A DNA stretch of 64,000 nt from Elusimicrobiota bacterium (lineage in GTDB: Bacteria > Elusimicrobiota > Elusimicrobia > F11), in NCBI GenBank assembly GCA_022072025.1, contig JAJVIP010000002.1, positions 39,356 through 103,355 of the forward strand, written 5' to 3'. This document shows positions 37,114 through 45,600 of the stretch, piece after piece (positions within the stretch are counted from its first letter, which is position 1; every line of letters begins with the position of its first letter). Under the pieces are notes generated by a model. That model was not told the DNA's origin. It saw nothing but the letters and a program-made list of their open reading frames with translations, and ran no database searches. Position numbers and translations under genes: made by a program.

Positions 37114-38631
37114 ATGAAATTAACCGCTCATTTGATATTGTTTTCTTGCCTGATTTCTTTTTCCGGACTCGTTTCACCTCCGCTTCAATCAGCAGAACCA
37201 GCGCGTGCCGCTGAACCCGATTTGCCCTCCGTTGTTTTGGCTCCTCCACGCCAATTCACCACCGTCACAGATCCAAAAAATTTCAAAATTGTTTCCGACG
37301 CGGGCACAAAAATCCAATCGATGATATTTCAATGTCCCAATCCCCAAGATCCATTCCTAAGTCAAATGCTTCGCGTCCTGAGACCGAATATAATGGTCAT
37401 CATTATGGTCACTGATTCCCAAACCGCAACATCGCTATGGCGTTACTTGAATCAAGAAAAACTGACGGATCTAAGGGAACGGGTTCGATTTGTGATCGCT
37501 GATCCTCCCCGCGTGTTAACGCGCTGGGGTCGCGATCCTTACTTGGTTCTCTACAATGAAAAATCCGATATGTATGCTCTGGTGGAAGGAATTCAACCCC
37601 AATCGCCGCGATACAACGGTCATATCGATCGTGCTGCGGTCGTTACTCTCCTGAATTCGGATATTGGCATGAAAAATCTTTCCAAAGGGAATTTCCAGCT
37701 GTTGTCTACCATGAATGTCGAGGGGGGGGCCATCACTTCAGACGACACATTTGTCTATATGGGAGGAGCCACGATAAATGGATCAATGGGTTGGAATGCT
37801 GGCACACCCACATTTTCGCAATCGGCAGTCGCGAACAGTTTCACTGAAATCATGGGGAAAAAAATTGCCGTAATGCCCAATCGGCGCAATCACAACGACC
37901 GTTACCACATGCCGGTGGGAAAAACCCGTTACGGCGAGAGAACCAGTCTTTTATCGGACCCGGTTAAAGCTTTACAGATCATCGCTTCATTAAGTCCCGG
38001 TGAGAAAAAAATCGCCATGGATCAAATCCTTGCCACAAGATCGCGGTGGTTGGATCAAAACGTCGTCATAAGTTCTGATGGAAAAAGAACCGTGACCGGG
38101 TCGAAACCGAAAATTACGCTGGCTCAATTAAAGGAATTCTTTGATGTGACGGACCAAAAAATCGAAAGGCTAAGCCGGTCCATGGAGGTCAAGTTATTGG
38201 ATGAAAGCGAAATTTTCTTAGAAAACCAGGGCATCCACGTTGTCCGGGTGCCGAACCTTCAAGCGGAGTACGTCATCGATCGAGAGAAGGGGCAGAGTTA
38301 CGAAGACGCGCCAAAATTGGTGTTTCCTTTAAGTTTGCCCTACGTCAACATTATCCAAGACAGCACCAGAACCGATGATATCGTGTTTATTCCTCGATTT
38401 AACATTCCCAAGCTTGATGATCATGTAAAAGCAATTTTCTCCGATTTGGATAAGTACACCGAAATTCACCAAATTTTGAGCGTTGATGAGGCCATTGATC
38501 GCGCGGGCCCTCGCTGCCGAGTGCAAACTATTGGTAAACCCGTTAAACCATTAACGATCGCCAAGCTTGGGAAAAATATGTTTAAAAAAATGAGAAAATC
38601 GGCCAAAACCGTCAAATCACGGCCTGTGTGA
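37114..38631 (+). CDS. Exported protein of probable guanidino-group-modifying (agmatine/peptidylarginine deiminase) fold
   Basis: 505 residues with a signal peptide (hydrophobic core about 5-24, cut near QSA). Motifs recall agmatine deiminases: RWGRDP with Asp141, VEGGAITSDD with Glu203, HNDRYHMPVG with His260 or His265, and a late cysteine in GPRCRVQT at 468 where these enzymes carry their nucleophile. Order and spacing fit the family, but overall similarity is remote and the protein is longer, with inserts between about 290 and 450. The likely chemistry is hydrolysis or transfer on an arginine or agmatine guanidine outside the cytoplasm. It is the only gene between the tRNA-Thr fragment at 36846 and the intact tRNA-Thr. 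Confidence 0.55.
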   Translation: MKLTAHLILFSCLISFSGLVSPPLQSAEPARAAEPDLPSVVLAPPRQFTTVTDPKNFKIVSDAGTKIQSMIFQCPNPQDPFLSQMLRVLRPNIMVIIMVTDSQTATSLWRYLNQEKLTDLRERVRFVIADPPRVLTRWGRDPYLVLYNEKSDMYALVEGIQPQSPRYNGHIDRAAVVTLLNSDIGMKNLSKGNFQLLSTMNVEGGAITSDDTFVYMGGATINGSMGWNAGTPTFSQSAVANSFTEIMGKKIAVMPNRRNHNDRYHMPVGKTRYGERTSLLSDPVKALQIIASLSPGEKKIAMDQILATRSRWLDQNVVISSDGKRTVTGSKPKITLAQLKEFFDVTDQKIERLSRSMEVKLLDESEIFLENQGIHVVRVPNLQAEYVIDREKGQSYEDAPKLVFPLSLPYVNIIQDSTRTDDIVFIPRFNIPKLDDHVKAIFSDLDKYTEIHQILSVDEAIDRAGPRCRVQTIGKPVKPLTIAKLGKNMFKKMRKSAKTVKSRPV

Positions 38632-38673
38632 TCAGCCTACCGTAGATGGGGGTTCCCTATAGACGAAGAATAT

Positions 38674-38746
38674 AGCCGAGGATCGGGATCGAACCGACGA
38701 CCTGCCGCTTACGAAGCGGCTGCTCTACCAGCTGAGCTACCTCGGC
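38674..38746 (-). tRNA. tRNA-Thr(CGT)
   Basis: Minus-strand cloverleaf: acceptor GCCGAGG/CCTCGGC, D-arm GCTC/GAGC, anticodon stem GCCGC/GCGGC around TTCGTAA (anticodon CGT), T-arm GTCGG-like/CCGAT around TTCGATC. The discriminator is T and CCA is not encoded. Its 3' half is duplicated at 36846 and 34384, its 5' half at 38913. Confidence 0.92.
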
Positions 38747-38912
38747 ATGTGAAAAAGTTGAAACTGCCTTTTCTGACTATCCCAACGTTTCCCTTAACGC
38801 TTGCTCACTTCAAAATCTGTTAATTAGCAATTCGCTGCAAAATCATGCGAAATTTTACGTTTTTTGCCGTCCGATAACCCTTGGGATTTAACCCTTTTAA
38901 AACCGCAACGTA

Positions 38913-38950
38913 TTACGAAGCGGCTGTTCCACCAGCAGAGCTACCTCGGC
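38913..38950 (-). pseudogene. tRNA-Thr 5'-half fragment
   Basis: 38 bp match the 5' half of tRNA-Thr(CGT) (anticodon loop, anticodon stem, D-arm, acceptor 5' strand) with about three mismatches. It starts exactly at the anticodon-loop TTACGAA where the 3'-half fragments end. It is the other side of a break at the same point, probably the displaced host half of an older event. The stretch 38747-38912 holds no gene I can see. Confidence 0.8.
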
Positions 38951-38960
38951 GTTAAATTGG

Positions 38961-39356
38961 TTAAGAAATTTTCTCACGGATAAATTTTCTGGCCTCTTCC
39001 ATAACCTTGATCGCTCGTTGAGCCTCTTTCCTATTGGCTTCTTCACCCGGATCGAGGAACTGGACGGCGTATTCGTTCAAGGGTTTCATCAAATCTTTAA
39101 TCAACTCAAATGAGCCATCAGTTTGAGACGCCAGATTCCGCAATGCTACCAAGTCATGCGACTTTGGAAATTATACAGCGTTCAACGTCAAGAAGGCCTT
39201 TAAATATTCTTCGATGCATTGCCGACAGTGGAAACAGATGACGTCATAAACAACCAGCGAGCGTTAGCGTATCAGAGCTTTTGCGGATGAGTAATCCTGT
39301 TCCGCTTTTGCAACCCACTCCTTGACGACTTTACCGTTCGTAAAGGATGCGGCCAT
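38961..39356 (-). pseudogene. HEPN-domain protein gene with two in-frame TAA stops
   Basis: Reading minus from ATG 39356, one uninterrupted frame of 131 codons matches a small HEPN protein: KEWVAKAEQDYSSAKALI, stop, VYDVICFHCRQCIEEYLKAFL, stop, FPKSHDLVALRNLASQTDG and a helical tail ending at 38961. The frame is never shifted; both interruptions are TAA. HEPN proteins of this kind are the RNase-like toxin halves of MNT/HEPN pairs. The C-terminal 63 codons after the second stop remain open but have no good start, so the gene is probably dead. Confidence 0.75.
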
Positions 39357-39495
39357 GTTCAAAAATATCCTTTAAGAAAAAGTCCCCTTGTTCGATCCGA
39401 GATTGAATGTCTGATTCTACCTCGGCGGATTCAATTTGCTTTGCATGGTTACCAGGAGCGGAGATGGTGTTTCCACTCAGTGAGCAAAGCAAGTC
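39331..39495 (-). pseudogene. C-terminal remnant of an MNT-type nucleotidyltransferase (antitoxin partner)
   Basis: A minus-strand frame ending in TAA at 39331 encodes a tail typical of MNT nucleotidyltransferases (VESDIQSRIEQGDFFLKDIF, then GRILYER). It overlaps the HEPN start, as in intact pairs. The catalytic GSxARG part is absent: the frame runs out at tRNA-Phe (39501), so the gene was cut at that border. Confidence 0.65.
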
Positions 39496-39500
39496 AAATG

Positions 39501-39573
39501 TGCCAAGGGCCAGAATCGAACTGGCGACACCACGCTTTTCAGGCGTGTGCTCTACCGACTGAGCTACCTTGGC
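39501..39573 (-). tRNA. tRNA-Phe(GAA)
   Basis: Minus-strand cloverleaf: acceptor GCCAAGG/CCTTGGC, D-arm GCTC/GAGC, anticodon stem CACGC/GCGTG around CTGAAAA (anticodon GAA), T-arm GCCAG/CTGGC. CCA is not encoded. The truncated MNT gene begins directly at its 3' end. Confidence 0.93.
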
Positions 39574-39693
39574 GAAATATGTTTTTGAGGAAAACTGAGA
39601 CCGACAGACTGACGGAAAAGAGGGGGGATCTTACAGAAAAGAATCCTGTCTCACAAATAAATTTACTTTTCTGTTGAATCTCATCCGGTTGCC

Positions 39694-40383
39694 ATGTACC
39701 TTTTTTCCATGTTGGTCAGAACCTCACTATTTATAAAGGGTTTTTGTTTGGCTCTCATGCTGATGGCTCTCTCATCTTTCAGCTTTGCTGCTGATATAGG
39801 TAGTTTATCCCGTGAACCTTTTGTCATTCTATCCCCTGCCATCAATGTGGGGTATAACCGACTGTTGGATGGCTATGATGGCTACAAGGACCTCGGAAAT
39901 GTTGGGTTCGATTTGTATTTCCATAACCCTCCCGAAAAATATTCGGACAATTCTATCTCTTATGATTGGAAGGACCGCTTTGCATTTCGACTGTCCCTTG
40001 ATTATTTTCCTTTGCAGGTTCCTGAGGGGCTGTATAACACAACCGAAGATATTTATGCCCTCAGCGGAGCGGTCGTTTATAAATTTATTGATCGAGATAA
40101 CCCTTTGCAAAAGTGGATCCCCTTTTTATCGTTGGGCGCTGGTGTATACCAGGACCGGGTGACCATTGATACTCCTGCGACCGGAGAAATAACCGGAAAA
40201 GAAGATCGCTTTGGACTTAATGCCTCTTTGGGGGCCATCGCCCCTGAAATTAAATTGATCATACCGGTAAAACTGATTCCTGAGATCCGTTATCACAGAA
40301 TTAAGGGTGTGAATGATTACGCCTCCAATCTCACCTTCCAATTGGGCGTTAGTTATTGGCCTCGAAGCAGGAAAACCAAATGA
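39694..40383 (+). CDS. Outer-membrane beta-barrel protein
   Basis: 229 residues. A signal peptide with hydrophobic core ALMLMALSSFSFA ends near residue 33, followed by alternating amphipathic strands (VILSPAINVGYNRL, RFAFRLSLDYFPL, WIPFLSLGAGVYQDR) and a terminal LTFQLGVSYW strand. It resembles small OmpA/OmpW-like barrels; no enzymatic motif is seen. The gene overlaps the VWA lipoprotein gene by ATGA, so the two are probably coexpressed. Confidence 0.68.
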   Translation: MYLFSMLVRTSLFIKGFCLALMLMALSSFSFAADIGSLSREPFVILSPAINVGYNRLLDGYDGYKDLGNVGFDLYFHNPPEKYSDNSISYDWKDRFAFRLSLDYFPLQVPEGLYNTTEDIYALSGAVVYKFIDRDNPLQKWIPFLSLGAGVYQDRVTIDTPATGEITGKEDRFGLNASLGAIAPEIKLIIPVKLIPEIRYHRIKGVNDYASNLTFQLGVSYWPRSRKTK

Positions 40384-41279
40384 GACGATTGATATTCGTG
40401 ACGGTTTCGTTTTGTTTCATCCTTTTCATCGGATGTGATCGAAAAAATAATCCACTTTTAAATTATCCTGGTTCCGGTGTTTCTTCTGTTTCGTTGTTTA
40501 TTCCGCAAATAGATACACAGCAAGCGAGCAAAGATTTAAATCGAATTTTCGTATATGTCGCCGACAATGGGGGGAGCCCGGTTACGAGTTTTCAGTTGGG
40601 AAATTTTTCGATTTTAGAGGGGGGAACTCCCGGGATTCCCTTTGAAGTGGGGAATGTGACTGATCCGCTTTATATTGTTTTGGCCATTGACCGAAGCGGC
40701 AGCATGGCAGGTTCCAATACCACCGCGGCCAATGCGGCTGCGATCGATTTGATCAATGCCACCGCCTCCTCTGATTATATGGCGCTTATTGAGTTCGCCT
40801 CTGAACCAAGCGTGACAGTCGACTTCACCACGAGCAAAGCCACCTTGATCAGCGCGGTCAATGCGGGGGTGGCTTCTGGAGCGACATCGCTTTACGATGC
40901 AACCACCAAAGCCGCGGATCTTTTGGCTGGAAAAAATGGCCGGGGCCTGTTGATTGTTTTAACTGACGGGGAGGACACCGCCAGCAGCGCTTCCCTTTCA
41001 GGAGCCGTTGAGGCTGTCAATAAAAAGGGATTGAGTGCCTACATGGTGGGTTTGGGAAGTGGGATCAGTTCGACCACGTTGGACGCCATCGCCACTCAGA
41101 CCGGCGGAATTTCAGCCACCTCGGCCGATGGAAGTGGTTTGAGTTCTATATTTTTATCCATTTTGAACCGGTTCAATAATTTGGTCTATATCAAATACCG
41201 GCGACATGCTGACGGAAGGATCGCCGTCTACCTCAATTACGGAAGTCTCACCGCCAACGCCAGCAAGGCGTTGGATTAG
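40380..41279 (+). CDS. Von Willebrand factor A domain lipoprotein
   Basis: 299 residues from ATG 40380, which overlaps the preceding stop; the frame is open eight codons earlier. The lipobox is FILFIGC. The VWA metal-ion-dependent adhesion site is complete: DRSGSMAG, the Thr/Ser of GATSLYDA, and LTDGEDT. After the VWA domain (about 100-275) the tail carries LVYIKYRRH. It is probably anchored at an outer-membrane face, binding a protein partner through the metal site. The barrel encoded upstream is a possible partner. Confidence 0.85.
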   Translation: MRRLIFVTVSFCFILFIGCDRKNNPLLNYPGSGVSSVSLFIPQIDTQQASKDLNRIFVYVADNGGSPVTSFQLGNFSILEGGTPGIPFEVGNVTDPLYIVLAIDRSGSMAGSNTTAANAAAIDLINATASSDYMALIEFASEPSVTVDFTTSKATLISAVNAGVASGATSLYDATTKAADLLAGKNGRGLLIVLTDGEDTASSASLSGAVEAVNKKGLSAYMVGLGSGISSTTLDAIATQTGGISATSADGSGLSSIFLSILNRFNNLVYIKYRRHADGRIAVYLNYGSLTANASKALD

Positions 41280-41315
41280 TCCCTCCTCATTCCCAAAAGT
41301 TCTCTCACCGGTTAA

Positions 41316-41522
41316 TCCAAAAAAAATGCGGAACACACGCATCTAGATCATTTCATTTACGTGGCTGAAGCGGGAACTCTCAAGATATCCAAGCCTGACG
41401 GTACGAGTTCAGATCCGACGGTCAAGGTGGGAGATGTCTTGTGGATCCCACCCGAATCGCACGCTGGAAATATAGGCGGCACAACTGTCCGATCGTCATC
41501 ATGTTCGGTTCATCCTAAATAA
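41316..41522 (+). pseudogene. Cupin-domain fragment
   Basis: 69 codons open directly after an in-frame TAA and without a start codon, reading like the C-terminal half of a small cupin (HLDHFIYVAEAGTLKI, VKVGDVLWIPPESHAGNIG). The N-terminal metal-binding strand is missing. It is a remnant left between the VWA gene and the terminator. Confidence 0.6.
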
Positions 41523-41528
41523 TAAAGT

Positions 41529-41561
41529 CGCCGCCCTTCTCTATAGCGGAGAAGGGCGGCG
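41529..41561. terminator. Bidirectional hairpin terminator
   Basis: A perfect 13-bp stem (CGCCGCCCTTCTC at 41529-41541 with its complement at 41549-41561) around a 7-nt loop. On the minus strand it is followed by ACTTTATTATTT, as expected for the end of the giant-protein/PorV operon. It can also stop transcription from the VWA side. Confidence 0.85.
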
Positions 41562-41589
41562 GTTTCAGAGAGATATCTTACTGGCGGCT

Positions 41590-42564
41590 TTAATTCGAAC
41601 CCTGATTCTTTAGTGAGGAGAAACGGTAGCCAATTGAGATCCGATGCGTGTCTCCCAAATCCCCGAATGGCATAAAGGCGTAATCGATGCCGATGTTCAT
41701 CAGGTGGAAGCCTGCGCCCGCTGCGAAACCGCTTCCGGCGCCCTCGTCGCGGCCGATTTGGTATCCCGTACGGAGCGAAAACATCTCCAGGGGCATCCAT
41801 TCCAAACCAGGTTGAACCGAGGCAATACCATCGTGGAGCAGCAGATCGCTGTCGATGATCGCGTTCAGCCGGCCCATTCTTTCAAAGTTCATGCGGTACG
41901 CGAGGCCCGGTTTGAAATTGAGGGGAAGCGGGTCGCCTTCATCGGCAAATTTGAGTTCTCCTCCCAAGTTCAAGAGTGACATTGACAAAGACAACCCGCC
42001 TTCTTCGCGAAGGTCCCACACGAGGCCAAGATCGGTCGCGCCGGTTGCGGCGGATTCGGTCTCTAGATTCGAACTGATGAACTTTAATGCGGCGCCATAA
42101 TGAAGCCGTCCCGCCCCCATGGACCGTTTGTTGCCCCAGCCGAGCGACACCGCCATGTCCCGTGTATCGAACTCGCCCAGATCTGGTCGGTCGGCGTCAC
42201 CAGCTGTCGCAGAACGTTTTTCGATGTCCTGCACCCCGAACAAGGTGACACCCAGGCCGAACGATCCATGGTCTCTACTGGGATGCGCATACCCAATGAA
42301 CTGTTGCGCGGTGTCCTTGAAGTAAGCATTGTAGGACACCTGTACTTCCGGCCGCTCGACGCGAGCCAGGCCGGCCGGGTTGTAATAGATCGCTGTGGCG
42401 TCATCCACGATGGGAGCCAGAGCTCCCGCCATCCCAGGCCCGCGCGCGCCCGCGCCAATTCGTAAGAACTGGCCGCCGCTGGTTCCCTTTCCAGCGGCTA
42501 TTAAACCGCTTGAACAAATCATCACCACCATCAATGCCGCCGTCATACGAAAGAACCGTTTCAT
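41590..42564 (-). CDS. PorV/PorQ-family outer-membrane beta-barrel protein (copy 2)
   Basis: 324 residues from ATG 42564 (GAGGAGGGAGTC just upstream); the frame is open 27 codons earlier. A signal peptide ends near LIAAG, then come GTSGGQFLRIGAG and DATAIYYNPAGLA, and the protein ends AFMPFGDLGDTHRISIGYRF before a short tail. Both landmarks align with copy 1 at 10280-11365. It lies 82 bp after a giant C-terminal-signal protein on the same strand, reproducing the order seen at the left of the window. The role as secretion shuttle or barrel is inferred from type IX PorV. Confidence 0.88.
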   Translation of the reverse strand: MKRFFRMTAALMVVMICSSGLIAAGKGTSGGQFLRIGAGARGPGMAGALAPIVDDATAIYYNPAGLARVERPEVQVSYNAYFKDTAQQFIGYAHPSRDHGSFGLGVTLFGVQDIEKRSATAGDADRPDLGEFDTRDMAVSLGWGNKRSMGAGRLHYGAALKFISSNLETESAATGATDLGLVWDLREEGGLSLSMSLLNLGGELKFADEGDPLPLNFKPGLAYRMNFERMGRLNAIIDSDLLLHDGIASVQPGLEWMPLEMFSLRTGYQIGRDEGAGSGFAAGAGFHLMNIGIDYAFMPFGDLGDTHRISIGYRFSSLKNQGSN

Positions 42565-42646
42565 GACTCCCTCCTCACATTTTTCAATTGATTTATTCAT
42601 GGTCTTCATGGTGATTGTCTCGTTAACGTTTCTCATGGCACGCACC

Positions 42647-45600
42647 TCACTTCACCAAGACCATTTTGATTGGCTCTTTCTTGGGCGCCCCGGGGGCGTC
42701 GACCGCGGCAAAATAAACGCCACTGGCGACATCGTCGCCGGAGGTGTTTTTGCCGTCCCAATGAATGTAGTTGTAGTAGCCGGCTCGCGCGGTTTCCTTA
42801 AATTCGCGAACCATATCGCCAGCGACATTGTAGATGCGAATGGTGATGTTCTTGTCGCCGCTGCCAGTCGGCGAAACCACGATATAGGTTCCGCGGATTG
42901 ATGTGCCCACACCGGAGGTGCCGGAGCGCAAGGTCACTGTTTTATCCTTTAAGTTAAACGGATTCGGGAAGTTGTATTGATGATAAGAGGTCGCCGCCAC
43001 CGTTCCGGTGGATTGCGCCAGCCCAATCACAAACGAGGCAGAGCCGGAGGCCGCCGCGCGCGGATTTGTTCGAAATCCATCTCGCGTTCGCAGCGCGTTC
43101 ATGCCTCCTTTCACGCTGGCGGACCGCATACCGCCCACACTGTTATTGCTGATCGATACCTGGGAGAACACCGTATTGTTGAGCGTGACGTCCACCGCCA
43201 CGGTCCCATTCAACGGGTCCAGTGTTAGTGTGCTGTCCACTTTTTCCAACTCTCCTGTGGAGGAATTATATTGATAGAGAGCCAGGTCCTTCGCATCGAT
43301 GCCCTCGTCGAGCGTTGAGGTGTCGATCGGCATCACCAGCGGAACATCGCGCCCGGTGAAGTTCACGTCGTTGATATCAACCTTAACGATATCCCCGACG
43401 GTTGTAGTGTCCGTCGTGGTGATGTCCAAGTTGGCGGGATCTTGCAGTTCGAAATCAGCTGAAGGAATTTCCGAAGAGGAACCGGCAATCAGCGCCCCCG
43501 GTTCCAACTCAAACCCGGCGCCATTAAAACCGACGTAGTTGGCTTGAACGCCATCGTCGCCCACCGTTTCATCGCCAAGCATGGCCTGGTCCATCGCTTT
43601 CTTGGCAGCTTCTTTACCGCTGGCGAAGTCGATCGTCCTTGTCACCGGTTCGCTGCCGTCCGCCGGATTCGCGACGATTTTTAATGTGTAAGGCACGCCC
43701 GCCGTCAATACGCTTTTCGCAAGTTCGGCCACCAAACTGCCATCCGGAAGGTCGGTGAAACTGTTCGATATATCCGTTGTGTTACTGGAGTCCGCCGTCG
43801 GATAATACGTAACGGTCCCATCCGAGAAGTTATTCGGATTAAGGATTTTGATTTTAAATGTGGTGTCGAGAAAGTCGATCGCCACATCAATGGTGAGCGG
43901 TTTTTGTTTGAAAACAAAATCGACGCCGGTCATCGCGGCGCCATTTGAGGTTTTTGTTGTCGACTCCACCTGGCGTCCGGGTGCCTTGGCGCTAATTTTG
44001 TAGGTGTGGCCGTTGACGAGACCTTCCAAGAGATATGTTCCGTCTGACTGTGTGGTCGCCTCAATCAACGCCAGCGGCTTCGATGTGTCCTGCGCGTTAA
44101 CGGTGTCGTCATAGGCGGTCACTTTGGCTCCTTCAACTGGTTTTTTCACGAGCCCCATTTCGGTCGCCGACAACTCCAAGATTGTGCCTGCGATGGAACC
44201 GGGACCAGCGTTCAACGCGAAATTGACGGTGTCGGTTTCCGCATCGCCAATGACGGTTTTTTGAGCATCGGGCGAATAGGAGGGAGCTGTTGCGGTTATT
44301 TTATAGCGACCGATAGGCAGACCTTCAAACGCATAGGCGCCACTGGCGTTAGCGGTCACCGTTTTTTTAATTCCTTTGGTTTTTAAGAGGACCGAAGCAC
44401 TCTTGATCGGCGTCCCGTTCGAATCGGTGACCGTACCCGAGATAGTTCCGCCTTTACCGGCGACGTTGTCCCAGTTAATGTCCCACGTCAATGAGCTGCC
44501 GTTCGCGCCAGTGGTGACCCTTTTTGAAACAGGCGGATAATTCGGCGTTGTCCCAATCAGCGTGCAGTCCTTGTTCGGTGGCACGCCGCGGATTTCATAT
44601 TGCCACGTGAGTCCGTCGACCACATTCACAAACCCGTTGTAGTCATTGTTCAAGATGGCGGTATCAAGCTGCGCACCCGCCGCGCCTTCGATCGCCGCCG
44701 GCGGTGGCGTTACCAAGCCCATCGCGACCATGCTGTTGTTACAGACCACAGAGATTTGCGGGATATACTTGATGAAGTTGTTGAAATCACCGCCGAGACT
44801 GGTGAAGTCATTTTCACGCATCATATTTTCGGCGATCACAGTGCCTTTGACGGTCGTTCCCGCCTGCGGAGCATCCCCAGCGTAAGTGACACGGACCGGT
44901 TTGACGGAGGACCCTTGATGCATCACCGTGGGGTCCGTTGCCTTACTGCTGGAGACCTCGACATTTTCCTTGGTTCCAAGGATTGTGAGATAAGGATAGG
45001 TCGCGTACGGGCCTTCCATGTTGCCGGTGCGGTAAAAGATGAAATCATAGGCATCTCCGGCCGCCATATATTTTCCGCAATATCCGCCCGACCATCCAGG
45101 ACCGCAGGGGCCGTTGCCGGCAGGAACATTGGTGAAGCGGGCTTCTTCGTCGCTATGATCGGTGAGGACCATTGTCGCGAAATTTCCGTCAAGAGGTGTT
45201 CCTGATTTGACGCGGATGATTTCGTATGTTTCTCCGGTCGGGAACCCTCCGCTGATGTCGGTTTGAAGCGTTGGATAATTGCTGGTGTCCCAAATCGGGA
45301 GCACAAAGGCCCCTTTGATAAAAGACACGTCCTTTTCAATCGTCGTATTCGCGATAACACGCGCTTTTACTCCTTCCGCCGCGTAATCCGCTCCTCCCCC
45401 ATGGACTTGAGGGCGGATGGTAACCTCTCCTGGTAACACGCCGCCGACCGTGTATTTCCCATCTTGTCCCACCTGTGCATGACCCCAAGAGCTTTGACCA
45501 CTCACATTCACGCTCGCGTGCACGTAGCCGCCATTGCCATCATTGCCGGGAATGAGAACAGATCCGTCCGGCTTGCGAACGTACCCGGTGACAATGCCGG

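Noticed and set aside
39441-39677. Plus-strand frame of 78 codons across tRNA-Phe
   Set aside because: It reads through the tRNA gene and the MNT remnant in the wrong frame and has no protein-like features.
44600-45205. 201-codon plus-strand frame opposite the second giant protein
   Set aside because: Shadow frame in GC-richer coding DNA; the minus-strand gene has a signal peptide, repeats and a sorting-like end, and this frame has no motif.
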